Made by a program: the position numbers and the translations under genes. A stretch of 64,000 nucleotides of DNA, taken from the NCBI RefSeq assembly GCF_021295345.1, contig NZ_JAIMJB010000003.1, positions 62,001 through 126,000 of the forward strand, read 5' to 3'. A model generated the notes under the pieces. The model worked only from the letters and a program-made list of their open reading frames with translations. It made no database searches and was not told the DNA's origin. This document shows, piece after piece, positions 8,139-16,112 of this stretch. Source of the DNA: Motilimonas eburnea (GTDB lineage: Bacteria; Pseudomonadota; Gammaproteobacteria; Enterobacterales; CBDFNC01). The stretch's first letter is position 1. Each line of letters begins with the position of its first letter.

Positions 8139-8693
8139 ATGATAAAACATGACTCTCCTAGGTGGGCGGTATCTCGCGACCTACTATTGACCGCGTTAGA
8201 GTATGCAATGATAAAAAGTAACCAGCTATTAGTGCAAACCTTAGAAAAACTTCCCCAATTGTTTATTGCCAACCCAGACATTAAGTTAATGGGATTGTGG
8301 ATAGATAATCAAAATGAGCCCAGTTTACTGTACGCCATCTATCTGGAAAAAGACGATGTATCCGAAGAGCTGCCGTACCGAGCTCAATTAGCCATAGGTG
8401 AATGGGATAACACCAATAACAGCGAAGAATATTTTATCGAGGCCTTAACCGCCTCACGCTTGGTTGAAAAGCTGCGTAGTTTTATTGACCCCGCTCCGTT
8501 TGTGTTTTTTGAGGTGCCTAAGAGCATCACCATGGATGTCGTCAACATGTATCCCGACCCCATGATGTACAAACTATTTCCTGAACTAGGGGAATTTGAA
8601 GCTAGCTTAGATCAAAATGATTTATTGGATGCAAGGAAGCAAGCCAACCAAATACTTAACCATCTACACACAAAGACAGAATCGACTATTTAA
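8139..8693 (+). CDS. Hypothetical cytoplasmic protein (184 aa)
   Basis: Not recognised. The 184-residue product is acidic, with no signal or membrane segment. A mixed alpha/beta middle ('LMGLWIDNQNEPSLLYAIYLEKDD', split here only for description) and a helical tail ending in QANQILNHLHTK can be seen. The start is uncertain: ATG 8139 lacks a good ribosome-binding site, and ATG 8208 would remove 23 residues. A perfect FNR-type box upstream suggests induction or repression on oxygen loss. It is followed by aroG, separated by 130 bases with its own promoter-like sequence, so it is probably monocistronic. Confidence 0.65.
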   Translation: MIKHDSPRWAVSRDLLLTALEYAMIKSNQLLVQTLEKLPQLFIANPDIKLMGLWIDNQNEPSLLYAIYLEKDDVSEELPYRAQLAIGEWDNTNNSEEYFIEALTASRLVEKLRSFIDPAPFVFFEVPKSITMDVVNMYPDPMMYKLFPELGEFEASLDQNDLLDARKQANQILNHLHTKTESTI

Positions 8694-8718
8694 GCTAAAA
8701 AATAGCATAAATAGTCTA

Positions 8719-8760
8719 TATAATTATCAGTCAAATTTGCGCCAGCCCCGTTAAGGCTGG
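8719..8760 (+). promoter_or_regulatory. Candidate aroG promoter -10 and leader hairpin
   Basis: TATAAT at 8719-8724 is a perfect -10, though no good -35 is visible. It is followed by a CCAGCC/GGCTGG hairpin (8742-8747/8755-8760) in what would be the aroG leader. There is no U-run, so simple termination is unlikely. Confidence 0.35.
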
Positions 8761-8826
8761 TACATTAAGGACACAAAGGGATAAGCATTGCCGAGCCATC
8801 TCGGCCATAATTAATGAGTGAGTATT

Positions 8827-9882
8827 ATGCAATACCAAACGGATGATCTTCGCATTCGCGAAACCAAAGAACTTTTACCCCCCATTGCTGTACTAGAGAA
8901 ATACCCAGCCACAGAAAAATCTTCAGCGACTGTGTATCAAGGCCGAACCGCCATCCAAAACATTTTACAAGACAAAGATGACCGCTTGTTAGTTGTGATT
9001 GGCCCATGTTCAATCCATGACACCCAAGCAGCCGTTGAATACGGCAAAAAGTTACTCTCTTTACGTGAAGAGCTCAAAGACAACCTAGAGATTGTCATGC
9101 GTGTTTACTTTGAAAAACCGCGCACCACAGTTGGCTGGAAAGGGCTAATTAACGACCCCTATATGAACGATAGTTTCCAAATTAACGATGGTTTGCGCAT
9201 TGGCCGTAAATTATTGTTGGATCTAAATGAGTTGGGCATGCCAACGGCGAGTGAATTCCTCGATATGATTTCTCCGCAATATGTTGGCGATCTCATGTCT
9301 TGGGGTGCCATCGGCGCTCGCACCACTGAATCACAAGTTCACCGCGAATTATCTTCAGGTCTATCATGTCCAGTCGGCTTTAAAAACGGTACCGATGGCA
9401 CCATTAAGGTGGCCATTGACGCGATTGGCTCAGCCAGTGCACCTCACCACTTTTTGTCGGTCACCAAGTTTGGCCACTCAGCCATCGTTTCTACTTCGGG
9501 TAACCCTGACTGTCACATTATTCTTCGTGGTGGTAAAGAGCCAAACTACAGTGCTGCCCATGTTGAAGCCATTTGTAGTGATCTCGCCAAAGCTGAACTA
9601 CCACAGAAAGTCATGATCGACTTTAGCCACGCAAACTCCAGCAAGCAATACAAAAAGCAGCTTGACGTATCTACCGATGTGGCAGGTCAAATTGCCGCGG
9701 GTAACAAGTCTATATTTGGGGTGATGATCGAAAGCCACCTAGTGGAAGGTCGTCAAGATCTCGTGGATGGCAAAGCGGCCACTTACGGACAAAGTATTAC
9801 GGATGCGTGTATTGGCTGGCCGGATACCGAAACCGTGCTGCGCCAATTAGCCGATGCGGTAGCCACCAGACGCCAAGCTTAA
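8827..9882 (+). CDS. aroG: 3-deoxy-D-arabino-heptulosonate 7-phosphate synthase (class I, AroG-like)
   Basis: 351 residues from the ATG at 8827, where MQYQTDDLRI aligns with E. coli AroG MNYQNDDLRI; an in-frame GTG at 8818 is less likely. All class I motifs are present: GPCSIHD, the 'MRVYFEKPRTTVGWKG' loop that binds phosphoenolpyruvate, GARTTESQVHRE, 'GFKNGTDGT', and the metal-site His/Glu/Asp around HIILRGG and VMIDFSHANSSKQ. It performs the first step of the shikimate pathway, condensing PEP and erythrose 4-phosphate. Overall similarity to the Phe-inhibited isoenzyme is highest by eye, but the effector cannot be proven. A strong terminator follows. Confidence 0.95.
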   Translation: MQYQTDDLRIRETKELLPPIAVLEKYPATEKSSATVYQGRTAIQNILQDKDDRLLVVIGPCSIHDTQAAVEYGKKLLSLREELKDNLEIVMRVYFEKPRTTVGWKGLINDPYMNDSFQINDGLRIGRKLLLDLNELGMPTASEFLDMISPQYVGDLMSWGAIGARTTESQVHRELSSGLSCPVGFKNGTDGTIKVAIDAIGSASAPHHFLSVTKFGHSAIVSTSGNPDCHIILRGGKEPNYSAAHVEAICSDLAKAELPQKVMIDFSHANSSKQYKKQLDVSTDVAGQIAAGNKSIFGVMIESHLVEGRQDLVDGKAATYGQSITDACIGWPDTETVLRQLADAVATRRQA

Positions 9883-9897
9883 GCTGAGCGCTGATAG

Positions 9898-9925
9898 AAA
9901 ACCAGCCATATGGCTGGTTTTTTTT
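9898..9925 (+). terminator. Intrinsic terminator of aroG
   Basis: AACCAGCCATATGGCTGGTT is a perfect dyad preceded by A and followed by T residues to 9925. Confidence 0.92.
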
Positions 9926-10035
9926 GTTCAACGTCTTGTTTCACGCTACCTGTATCAGGGAAATCCTGCATAGATAGAGACCAGCCCCCCCTGCATAATG
10001 TGTTCATAAATCAACCAATATGTAGTGAGGAAAAA

Positions 10036-10137
10036 GTGCAAGCGCTAAATCTATTTTTTATCTTTCTGCAACTGGCTTTTGTGAGCGCCACGGCCCTCAA
10101 TATTTGGCTGCTTTGGCGCTTTCTAAAACGCTTATAA
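10036..10137 (+). CDS. Small single-pass membrane protein candidate (33 aa)
   Basis: A GTG at 10036 is preceded by GAGG at a spacing of 5-6 bases and opens a 33-codon frame ending 5 bases before the metC stop. The product has one hydrophobic stretch (about residues 4-27: LFFIFLQLAFVSATALNIWL) and ends in basic residues RFLKRL, a positive-inside membrane anchor. The longer in-frame ORF from 9910 runs through the aroG terminator and is not credible. The protein is too short to assign; support rests on ribosome-binding site and topology only. Confidence 0.4.
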   Translation: MQALNLFFIFLQLAFVSATALNIWLLWRFLKRL

Positions 10138-10142
10138 CCCGC

Positions 10143-11339
10143 TTATGCTTCTTGCGCCAAGACCTGGTTAAATCTGGCGAACCCTTGCTCTAAATCAGCA
10201 ATTAAATCATCTGGGTCTTCAAGACCAATGTGCACTCGTATTAACGGGCCAGCCGCCTGCCACTGGGTTGCACTTCGTAAGCCTTGGACATTACTTACCG
10301 CCAAGATCAAGCTCTCGTACCCGCCCCACGAAAAGCCCATTTTAAAATGGTGCATGCCATCAAGTAGCGCCGTCAATGCAGCTTGATTACCGCGATTCAG
10401 CACAAATGAAAACAGGCCATTACTGCCGCTAAAATCGCGTTTAAAAAATTCATGGCCCGGGCAACTGCTCAACGCAGGATGGCGAATATGATCCACCTCA
10501 TCTCGCGTTGCCAACCAATGAGCAACCTTAAGCGCGTTTTCTTGGTGCTGTCTCATACGTACCCCTATGGTACGCAGTCCTCGCATCGCCATGTAGATAT
10601 CGTCAGGGGAGGTACACTGCCCCATTAGGTAGCTGTTTTCTCTTAGTTGTGGCCAGTGTGCTTCATTCGCCGTCGCCGTTCCTAGCATGACATCGGAGTG
10701 ACCCACTATGTATTTGGTCGCGGCTTGAATGCTGATATCAACCCCATGAGCAAATGGGTCAAAATTTAACGGTGACGCCCAAGTATTATCTAACATCACG
10801 GTGATATCGTGCTGGTGAGCAATGCTGGCCAAGGTAGGTACATCTTGCACCTCCATGGTCAACGAGCCGGGCGATTCCAAAAATAAAATGCGAGTATTAG
10901 GCTGGATCAGCTCGGCAATGCCGGCCCCTATCATAGGGTCATAATAAGTGGTCGAGATGCCTAAGTTGGCTAACATCTTGTCACAAAAATCACGGGTTGG
11001 CTCATAAGCCGTATCGACCATTAAGATATGATCGCCAGTTTTAACAAATGACAAAATAGCATTACTGATCGCAGCCGTGCCCGATGGGTAAAGGGCGCAG
11101 CCCGCTCCGCCTTCCAGCTCAACCATGGCTTCTTGAAACGCAAATGAGGTATCCGTGCCGCGGCGGCCATAAAACATCACTTTATTGGTACGATTACCAG
11201 TGGCATGCTTCATCTGTGCAACCGAGTCAAACACCACGGTAGACGCTCTTACCAAAGGAGGGTTAACCACCCCTTTCGTCCATTTTTTTGCTCTGCCTGC
11301 CGAAACGATTTTAGTATCTTTTTTCATCACTTTTGCCAA
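10143..11339 (-). CDS. metC: Cystathionine beta-lyase
   Basis: 398 residues of the Cys/Met-metabolism PLP family. Features are YPSGTAAISNAI (cofactor phosphate grip), 'MLDNTWASPLNFDPFAHGVD' with the cofactor-contacting Asp, ATKYIVGHSD with the Schiff-base lysine, and the substrate arginine in PLIRVHIGLEDP. 'TWASPLNF' and 'GYESL' fit MetC rather than MetB. It cleaves cystathionine to homocysteine, ammonia and pyruvate in methionine synthesis. It is monocistronic; no clear MetJ box (AGACGTCT repeats) was seen in the 130 bases upstream. Confidence 0.93.
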   Translation of the reverse strand: MAKVMKKDTKIVSAGRAKKWTKGVVNPPLVRASTVVFDSVAQMKHATGNRTNKVMFYGRRGTDTSFAFQEAMVELEGGAGCALYPSGTAAISNAILSFVKTGDHILMVDTAYEPTRDFCDKMLANLGISTTYYDPMIGAGIAELIQPNTRILFLESPGSLTMEVQDVPTLASIAHQHDITVMLDNTWASPLNFDPFAHGVDISIQAATKYIVGHSDVMLGTATANEAHWPQLRENSYLMGQCTSPDDIYMAMRGLRTIGVRMRQHQENALKVAHWLATRDEVDHIRHPALSSCPGHEFFKRDFSGSNGLFSFVLNRGNQAALTALLDGMHHFKMGFSWGGYESLILAVSNVQGLRSATQWQAAGPLIRVHIGLEDPDDLIADLEQGFARFNQVLAQEA

Positions 11340-11441
11340 TCCTTAGAACCAGGCGGCTATTGTGGCATTTTTTAACTAAGACCAACATAGTCTATGCACT
11401 AATCAAGTAAAACTAATTACAAAGCAGTTGGTTGAGGAGGG

Positions 11442-11465
11442 AGCTAGGCCAGAGACGGCCTAGCT
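11442..11465. terminator. 9-bp hairpin downstream of the DUF3581 gene
   Basis: AGCTAGGCC (11442-11450) and GGCCTAGCT (11457-11465) pair perfectly around a 6-base loop, 8 bases past the leftward gene's stop. There is no T-run on either strand, so it may be a Rho-assisted stop or a mRNA-stabilising stem. Confidence 0.5.
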
Positions 11466-11472
11466 AAAAGGA

Positions 11473-12183
11473 TTAGGCGCTATAGTTATCGCGGCTAGCT
11501 AGGTATTGCACACAAAATGCATCAATCGCGGCTTGATCAAACGCTCGTAACCCGCTTAACATCATTTTTTTCGAGCCAGTACCCACGACTTCGCCTGCCG
11601 ATTTAACGTCGAAAATAAGATATGCGACACCACGCTTGCCATTGACCTCAAGACGACTCTCTGCCAACTCTAATTTAGGTGGCTCACTGAAGTTTACGTG
11701 GGTTAGGTTAAATTCCATACTGTCATAAATAACAAGTGGGCGCTCTGGATTAAGCATCACATTGTGCTCTGCCATTAAAGGCACCAATATGTGAGGAAAA
11801 TTATGACCAGAAAATTCAACATAATTTCGCGCCATGGCTTCAATCACCGCAGCATCGTGACACACCTCCCCCTCACGCTCTACCGCTAAATACACCTTGC
11901 CATTGTCATCGTTGATATCAAAACTAAGCGCATCGGTATCAGGGAAGTTAAGGGCAACGTCTTTACCCACCATGCCAGCAAAGTTAAATGACATGCGTTG
12001 GCTGAGCCCATATTTGGCCAGCACCATGGAAAACAGCAAGTCACCAGGCACACAAAAGCGTTTATTGCTAGGGTCATGCAAAGGATTAAAGTCCCCTGCC
12101 ACTCCTTTCGCAAAATGACTTGCTTGTTCAGGAGTGATCAAAACTTGATTGTTGTTCTCAGTAAAAAATTCGGATAAAAACAT
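11473..12183 (-). CDS. DUF3581 family protein
   Basis: A 236-residue protein recognised by eye as the DUF3581 family of gammaproteobacteria, including the 'FAKGVAGDFNPLHDPSNKRFCVPGDLLF' region. The H-D-P and 'VPGDLLFSMVLAKYG' pattern recalls hot-dog-fold dehydratases such as MaoC (hydratase-like A/G-DxNPxH), which suggests an acyl-thioester-binding fold. Function is uncharacterised. It has no membrane segment or signal peptide. Monocistronic, between metC and the divergent cheV. Confidence 0.75.
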   Translation of the reverse strand: MFLSEFFTENNNQVLITPEQASHFAKGVAGDFNPLHDPSNKRFCVPGDLLFSMVLAKYGLSQRMSFNFAGMVGKDVALNFPDTDALSFDINDDNGKVYLAVEREGEVCHDAAVIEAMARNYVEFSGHNFPHILVPLMAEHNVMLNPERPLVIYDSMEFNLTHVNFSEPPKLELAESRLEVNGKRGVAYLIFDVKSAGEVVGTGSKKMMLSGLRAFDQAAIDAFCVQYLASRDNYSA

Positions 12184-12463
12184 CGAAAAGTCACGACCCT
12201 GTACTAAATGAAAAGTAAAAATAATAGTCTTGCTATAATGAAGGCGGTTTTATACCAATAAAGCTGTCTGGTGTTAAGTAAAAATACCTAAAACCCTGTA
12301 TAACTAATGATAAAGCGCAAACTTCGCTGCAATAGTCACATATCCACTCAAGCGAGGATTTCGACATTATCGATTTCTTGCTATTCTCTAAGCATTAGCC
12401 AGAGGCAATCACCAGAGCGGACCATTTCGCTAATACCGTCTCTTTCTCAATAGCGAGTGCACA

Positions 12464-13369
12464 ATGAAAAACCAAACCAGTCATCATCAATCACAGGGTT
12501 TACTGCTGTTTCATCTAACATCGCAGCAAAGTTTTGCAATTGGCACACTCAAAGTACAAGAAATCGTTCCCTTCACTCAGTTGACCAGTATCCCCAATGC
12601 TCATCCTTGCGTTTTGGGCGCGGCAAACTTTCGCGGCCGAACCATAGCGGTCATTGACATGGCCAAGGCCATTGGCTACCCTCCAATCAAACCCGCAGAG
12701 CGCAAAAACTGCGTCATTATTATTACCGATTGCAGCCGACAATTAATGGGCTTTTTGGTACGCAGTATCGATAAGATCATTGAATGCGATTGGAAGAAAA
12801 TTTCAGCCCCTGCGCAATCCCTTGGCCGCCATACTTATGTCACCGGCGTGACTAAGGTAGAAGATAAGTTAGTGCAGCTGATGGATGTCGAGCTATTACT
12901 CGATCAAGTTTACCCCGACAAAGATAATAAGGCATTGCCAACATTATCCAGCCATGAAAAAGCATTACTCAGGTCGCAAAACATCTTATTGGTGGATGAC
13001 TCATCCGTGGCCCGCCGTCAATTGGCTGGCGCCCTTGATGAAATGGGCGTGCATTACTTGCTGCACAAAAACGGCCATGATGCCTTTGAAAACATGAAAC
13101 AATGTGCAGCGCAAGGTGAGCCTATTGATATTCTCGTGAGTGATATTGAAATGCCCGGTCTAGATGGCTACGAGCTAGCATTTGAAGTGCGTAGCGCCCC
13201 TGCGATTGCTGATGCCTATATTATTTTACACACCTCACTATCAAGCGAAATCAGTGTTGATCGCGCTCACCAAATTGGCGCCGATGAGGCGCTGACAAAA
13301 TTTGACGCAGAAGAATTGATCCATGCCATTTTACGTGGCGCAGAGAAAAAGCAGGCCGTTACTGGATAA
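12464..13369 (+). CDS. cheV: Chemotaxis coupling/receiver protein CheV
   Basis: 301 residues with a CheW-like coupling domain (about 10-155, including FAIGTLKVQEIVP and GAANFRGRTIAVIDM) joined to a receiver domain (about 170-295). The receiver has the acidic pair in LLVDDSS, the phospho-acceptor Asp227 in ILVSDIEMPG, the Thr/Ser switch in LHTSLS, and the Lys in LTKF. CheV links chemoreceptors to CheA and adapts signalling by phosphorylation. No other che genes are adjacent, so it is an orphan cheV; several such copies are usual in Shewanella/Vibrio relatives. The stop is only a few bases from the convergent phosphatase gene. Confidence 0.92.
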   Translation: MKNQTSHHQSQGLLLFHLTSQQSFAIGTLKVQEIVPFTQLTSIPNAHPCVLGAANFRGRTIAVIDMAKAIGYPPIKPAERKNCVIIITDCSRQLMGFLVRSIDKIIECDWKKISAPAQSLGRHTYVTGVTKVEDKLVQLMDVELLLDQVYPDKDNKALPTLSSHEKALLRSQNILLVDDSSVARRQLAGALDEMGVHYLLHKNGHDAFENMKQCAAQGEPIDILVSDIEMPGLDGYELAFEVRSAPAIADAYIILHTSLSSEISVDRAHQIGADEALTKFDAEELIHAILRGAEKKQAVTG

Positions 13370-13373
13370 CCCG

Positions 13374-14078
13374 CTACAAACCGACGATCTCTGCTGGGGT
13401 ATCCAATACCAAGGCTCTGGCTTTATCATGACCGAGCCATTGCTCTGCCTTGGCTAACGCTGCGGATAACTTAGGTGTACGATTACTTAAGTTATGAGCA
13501 TCACTGGCAATCACACTGGCATGGCCTTCTTCCAGTAAGGCTTTTGCTCGCAGCAAACTACGCTCACCAAACCCACCAAGTAAAGAGTTGGCCGTCACTT
13601 GCATTAAGCAGCCTTGCTTAATGAAAGGCAGCAATTTAGCAGGTTGTTCCCAAACGGCTCGATTGCGCTCGGGGTGCGCTATCATGGGCAAAATACCCTG
13701 TTTTAATAACCAAGCAGTGAGATTGTCGCTACCTGGCGGTATATGGGCGTGGGGAAACTCGAGCAATAACACATTTTTTTGTCGATAACGGCCAATAAAA
13801 GGCAGTACCTCCTGCTTAGCCCACAACATAATCTGCGGGTCAAGGCGCACTTCGGCAGCCAAAGAAAAGGAATAGCTGTTATCTTGTTGCCTGATCAAAC
13901 TCGCCGCGGCTGCGATGGTCTGCTGATTATTATCAAAGCGCCCAGGCTCAATATGTGGCGTCATGACACTATGGGTAATACCGTCATCACGCGCCATGGC
14001 CAACATATGTAAACTGGTCGAAACTTGGTCTGCGCCATCATCAATTCCCGGTAAAATATGACAATGTAAGTCAATCAT
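13374..14078 (-). CDS. PHP-type tyrosine-protein phosphatase (CpsB/Wzb-like)
   Basis: 234 residues from the ATG at 14078, with AAGGTGG at the right distance; the GTG at 14099 is unlikely. It opens with MIDLHCHILPGIDDGA, the metal-binding HxH of the PHP family. 'MTPHIEPGRF', 'IAHPERNRA' and 'IASDAHNLSNR' complete the CpsB/CapC pattern. Such manganese-dependent phosphatases dephosphorylate the polysaccharide co-polymerase tyrosine kinase. It is the last gene of the leftward exopolysaccharide operon, which encodes that kinase at 16113, so the partner is in the same transcript. The 5' end overlaps the stop region of the VanZ-like gene. Confidence 0.88.
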   Translation of the reverse strand: MIDLHCHILPGIDDGADQVSTSLHMLAMARDDGITHSVMTPHIEPGRFDNNQQTIAAAASLIRQQDNSYSFSLAAEVRLDPQIMLWAKQEVLPFIGRYRQKNVLLLEFPHAHIPPGSDNLTAWLLKQGILPMIAHPERNRAVWEQPAKLLPFIKQGCLMQVTANSLLGGFGERSLLRAKALLEEGHASVIASDAHNLSNRTPKLSAALAKAEQWLGHDKARALVLDTPAEIVGL

Positions 14079-14482
14079 AAATCCACCTTCTCTAACCAAA
14101 TCTGCCTAGCCAATTGAAATAAAAGCCAAGCAAAGCCCCCGCCCAAGGCACTCATCGCAAAGTCCAGCAAATCAAACTGCCGCAATGGTGACCAAGCCTG
14201 CAAACACTCATCAATGAAAAAGGCCACAAGTACGCCAATACCTAACCACAGATAAGGCTTAAAACGCAGACGTAATTCATCCCTAAGTAAGCTAAACAAG
14301 GCTAACAACATGGCCAACATCAAAGCAAAACCAAAGCTAAAGTGAACCACCTTATCCCCACCTAACCCTTGCTCAAGTAGCCAAATCTGTTGGCTGGCTA
14401 ATCCCAAGGTTTTCAACAGTGATAGTGCAGGAGCAACAGCAACCACTAACAGCGAGGGAATTAATAAAGGCCATCTAATCAT
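14075..14482 (-). CDS. VanZ-like small membrane protein
   Basis: About 135 residues with four hydrophobic segments. The pair 'KVVHFSFGFAL' (first helix border) and 'FFIDECLQAWSPLRQFDLLDFAMSALGG' (third) is the VanZ-family signature HFxxFxxL...DExxQ...R...D. The start at ATG 14482 is preceded by GGAACTAGC; the longer frame from 14533 overlaps the upstream gene by 50 bases. VanZ-like proteins occur often in polysaccharide operons, with unknown biochemical role. Here it is translationally coupled on both sides (4-base overlap downstream, about 2 bases gap upstream). Confidence 0.8.
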   Translation of the reverse strand: MIRWPLLIPSLLVVAVAPALSLLKTLGLASQQIWLLEQGLGGDKVVHFSFGFALMLAMLLALFSLLRDELRLRFKPYLWLGIGVLVAFFIDECLQAWSPLRQFDLLDFAMSALGGGFAWLLFQLARQIWLEKVDL

Positions 14483-14483
14483 G

Positions 14484-15215
14484 CTAGTTCCGACGACACC
14501 TTGAAGGTAACAAAACAGAAGGGAAGTGTTCATCTCGTTTTACCTTCTGCCTAGCAAGAGCGCAGCCATAGGCTAGACGATTGAGACGCCCTAAGTAACC
14601 TATCAAGGCAGATTGACTTTGTTTATGCAATAACCCCAGCGCGATATGTTTATTGGTTAATTGGCGCAATGGGGTCGACAGTTCACGCCAAGCTAACAAA
14701 CCAGCCTGACTCAACACCAAATGCACTTCCGCTGTCATCGGCCCATACTGGTCAGCCAGCGCAAAAGCTAAAGCAAACTCATCGTCGATTTGATTTAACC
14801 AAAGTTTAGTTTGCACCAGATCGGCATAAGTATTTGGCCAATGGGGTCTTAAGGCCACAGCTTGCTCTAACAAGGTTAAACTTGATAATAATGGCTCAGC
14901 ATGTTGTAAACGCTCGACCTTGGGTTGTTTCGCGCTGGTTAAGTACAGCCATTGATAAACCTTGGCTTCCAGCACTAAATAATGAGGGTGATCGGGGTGT
15001 AATGCATTGGCTTGTTTTGCGGCATTTAATACCGATTTCAACCCATGCTCATCAATCAGAGCCTGCTCATCTCGTAATCCTTGCCAATCGGCGAGGCTGT
15101 TTTCAACATAGTTGGCATACAAGTTCGCTAGGGCATAACGGCCAGCGAAAAAAATAAGCCCGATTGCCAGGGTGGCAATCAGGCTTTTAATTAAGATACG
15201 ATAACACTGAGTCAT
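14484..15215 (-). CDS. VpsP-like polysaccharide biosynthesis protein
   Basis: 243 residues from the ATG at 15215, just after the galU stop; the longer frame from 15344 would run inside galU. One transmembrane helix (about residues 10-30) anchors a mostly helical domain with tetratricopeptide-like pairs ('NAAKQANALHPDHPHYLVLEAKVYQW' and 'LLEQAVALRPHWPNTYADLVQTKLW', cited as regions). Position after galU and wzc and the overall pattern match the VpsP family of Vibrio/Shewanella exopolysaccharide loci, which has no established biochemical function. It probably scaffolds other membrane components. Confidence 0.65.
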   Translation of the reverse strand: MTQCYRILIKSLIATLAIGLIFFAGRYALANLYANYVENSLADWQGLRDEQALIDEHGLKSVLNAAKQANALHPDHPHYLVLEAKVYQWLYLTSAKQPKVERLQHAEPLLSSLTLLEQAVALRPHWPNTYADLVQTKLWLNQIDDEFALAFALADQYGPMTAEVHLVLSQAGLLAWRELSTPLRQLTNKHIALGLLHKQSQSALIGYLGRLNRLAYGCALARQKVKRDEHFPSVLLPSRCRRN

Positions 15216-15240
15216 AATCAGCCGGCTAAAAGTGGCCGTA

Positions 15241-16074
15241 TTACCCCTTATAGAATTTATCGTAGCAGTAGTTGGTTGCTTCGATAAAGCCAGGCACGCT
15301 ACCACAGTCAAAACGGCGGCCTTTAAATTTATAAGCGAGTACACAACCCGATTGAGCTTGCTTTAATAACGCATCGGTGATTTGGATTTCGCCACCTTTT
15401 CCTGGCTCTTGATTTTCAAGAATATCGAAAATGTCTGGAGTCAGAATATAGCGGCCAATAATCGCTAAATTACTTGGTGCAGTACCCGGCTCTGGTTTTT
15501 CGACCATGTCATCAACACGGTACAGATCATCTTTGATCATCTCACCCGCGATCACACCGTACTTGTGGATCTCATCGGCTGGCACTTCTTCAACGGCAAC
15601 AATGCTACAACGGAATTGCTTATACAGCGCCACCATTTGCGCTAACACGCCTTGCTCTTCGTTAATGCAAAGGTCGTCCGCTAAAACCACAGCAAAAGGC
15701 TCATCACCGACTAATTCTTTACCGGTCAAAATAGCGTGCCCTAACCCCTTCATTTCACTTTGGCGAATAAAGGTAAATTTAGCGGTGTCGATGATATTAC
15801 GGATATCGACTAGCATGTTTTCCTTACTGGTGCCTTTGATCTGATGCTCTAACTCATAGTTCATATCAAAATGGTCCATGAGGGAGTGCTTACCGCGACC
15901 GGTTACAATACACATGCCTTCAATACCCGCCGCAATGGCTTCATCAACACCATATTCAATTAATGGCTTATTAACGATAGGCATCATTTCTTTTGGCATA
16001 GACTTGGTCGCAGGTAAAAAGCGTGTACCATAGCCTGCCGCAGGAAATAGACATTTCTTAATGGTTGATTTCAT
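15241..16074 (-). CDS. galU: UTP--glucose-1-phosphate uridylyltransferase
   Basis: 277 residues, a complete GalU: nucleotide-binding 'FPAAGYGTRFLPATKSMPKEM', VLADDLC, 'EKPEPGTAPSNLAIIGRYIL', and GGEIQITDA with the metal/sugar site. It makes UDP-glucose from UTP and glucose 1-phosphate, supplying the sugar nucleotide for the initiating transferase and later steps of the exopolysaccharide operon it sits in. Length is slightly shorter than the 302-residue E. coli enzyme, which is typical for the family. Reads in one direction with wzc (38-base gap). Confidence 0.95.
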   Translation of the reverse strand: MKSTIKKCLFPAAGYGTRFLPATKSMPKEMMPIVNKPLIEYGVDEAIAAGIEGMCIVTGRGKHSLMDHFDMNYELEHQIKGTSKENMLVDIRNIIDTAKFTFIRQSEMKGLGHAILTGKELVGDEPFAVVLADDLCINEEQGVLAQMVALYKQFRCSIVAVEEVPADEIHKYGVIAGEMIKDDLYRVDDMVEKPEPGTAPSNLAIIGRYILTPDIFDILENQEPGKGGEIQITDALLKQAQSGCVLAYKFKGRRFDCGSVPGFIEATNYCYDKFYKG

Positions 16075-16112
16075 TTTATATCCCTAAAAGCCCCATAACA
16101 TGAGGCTAACTA

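Noticed and set aside
9281-9616. 111-residue frame inside aroG
   Set aside because: Alternative frame of a well-conserved gene; no independent start signal.
9910-10035. Extension of the 33-aa peptide to a 75-aa protein
   Set aside because: The extra part begins in the aroG terminator and has no site for initiation.
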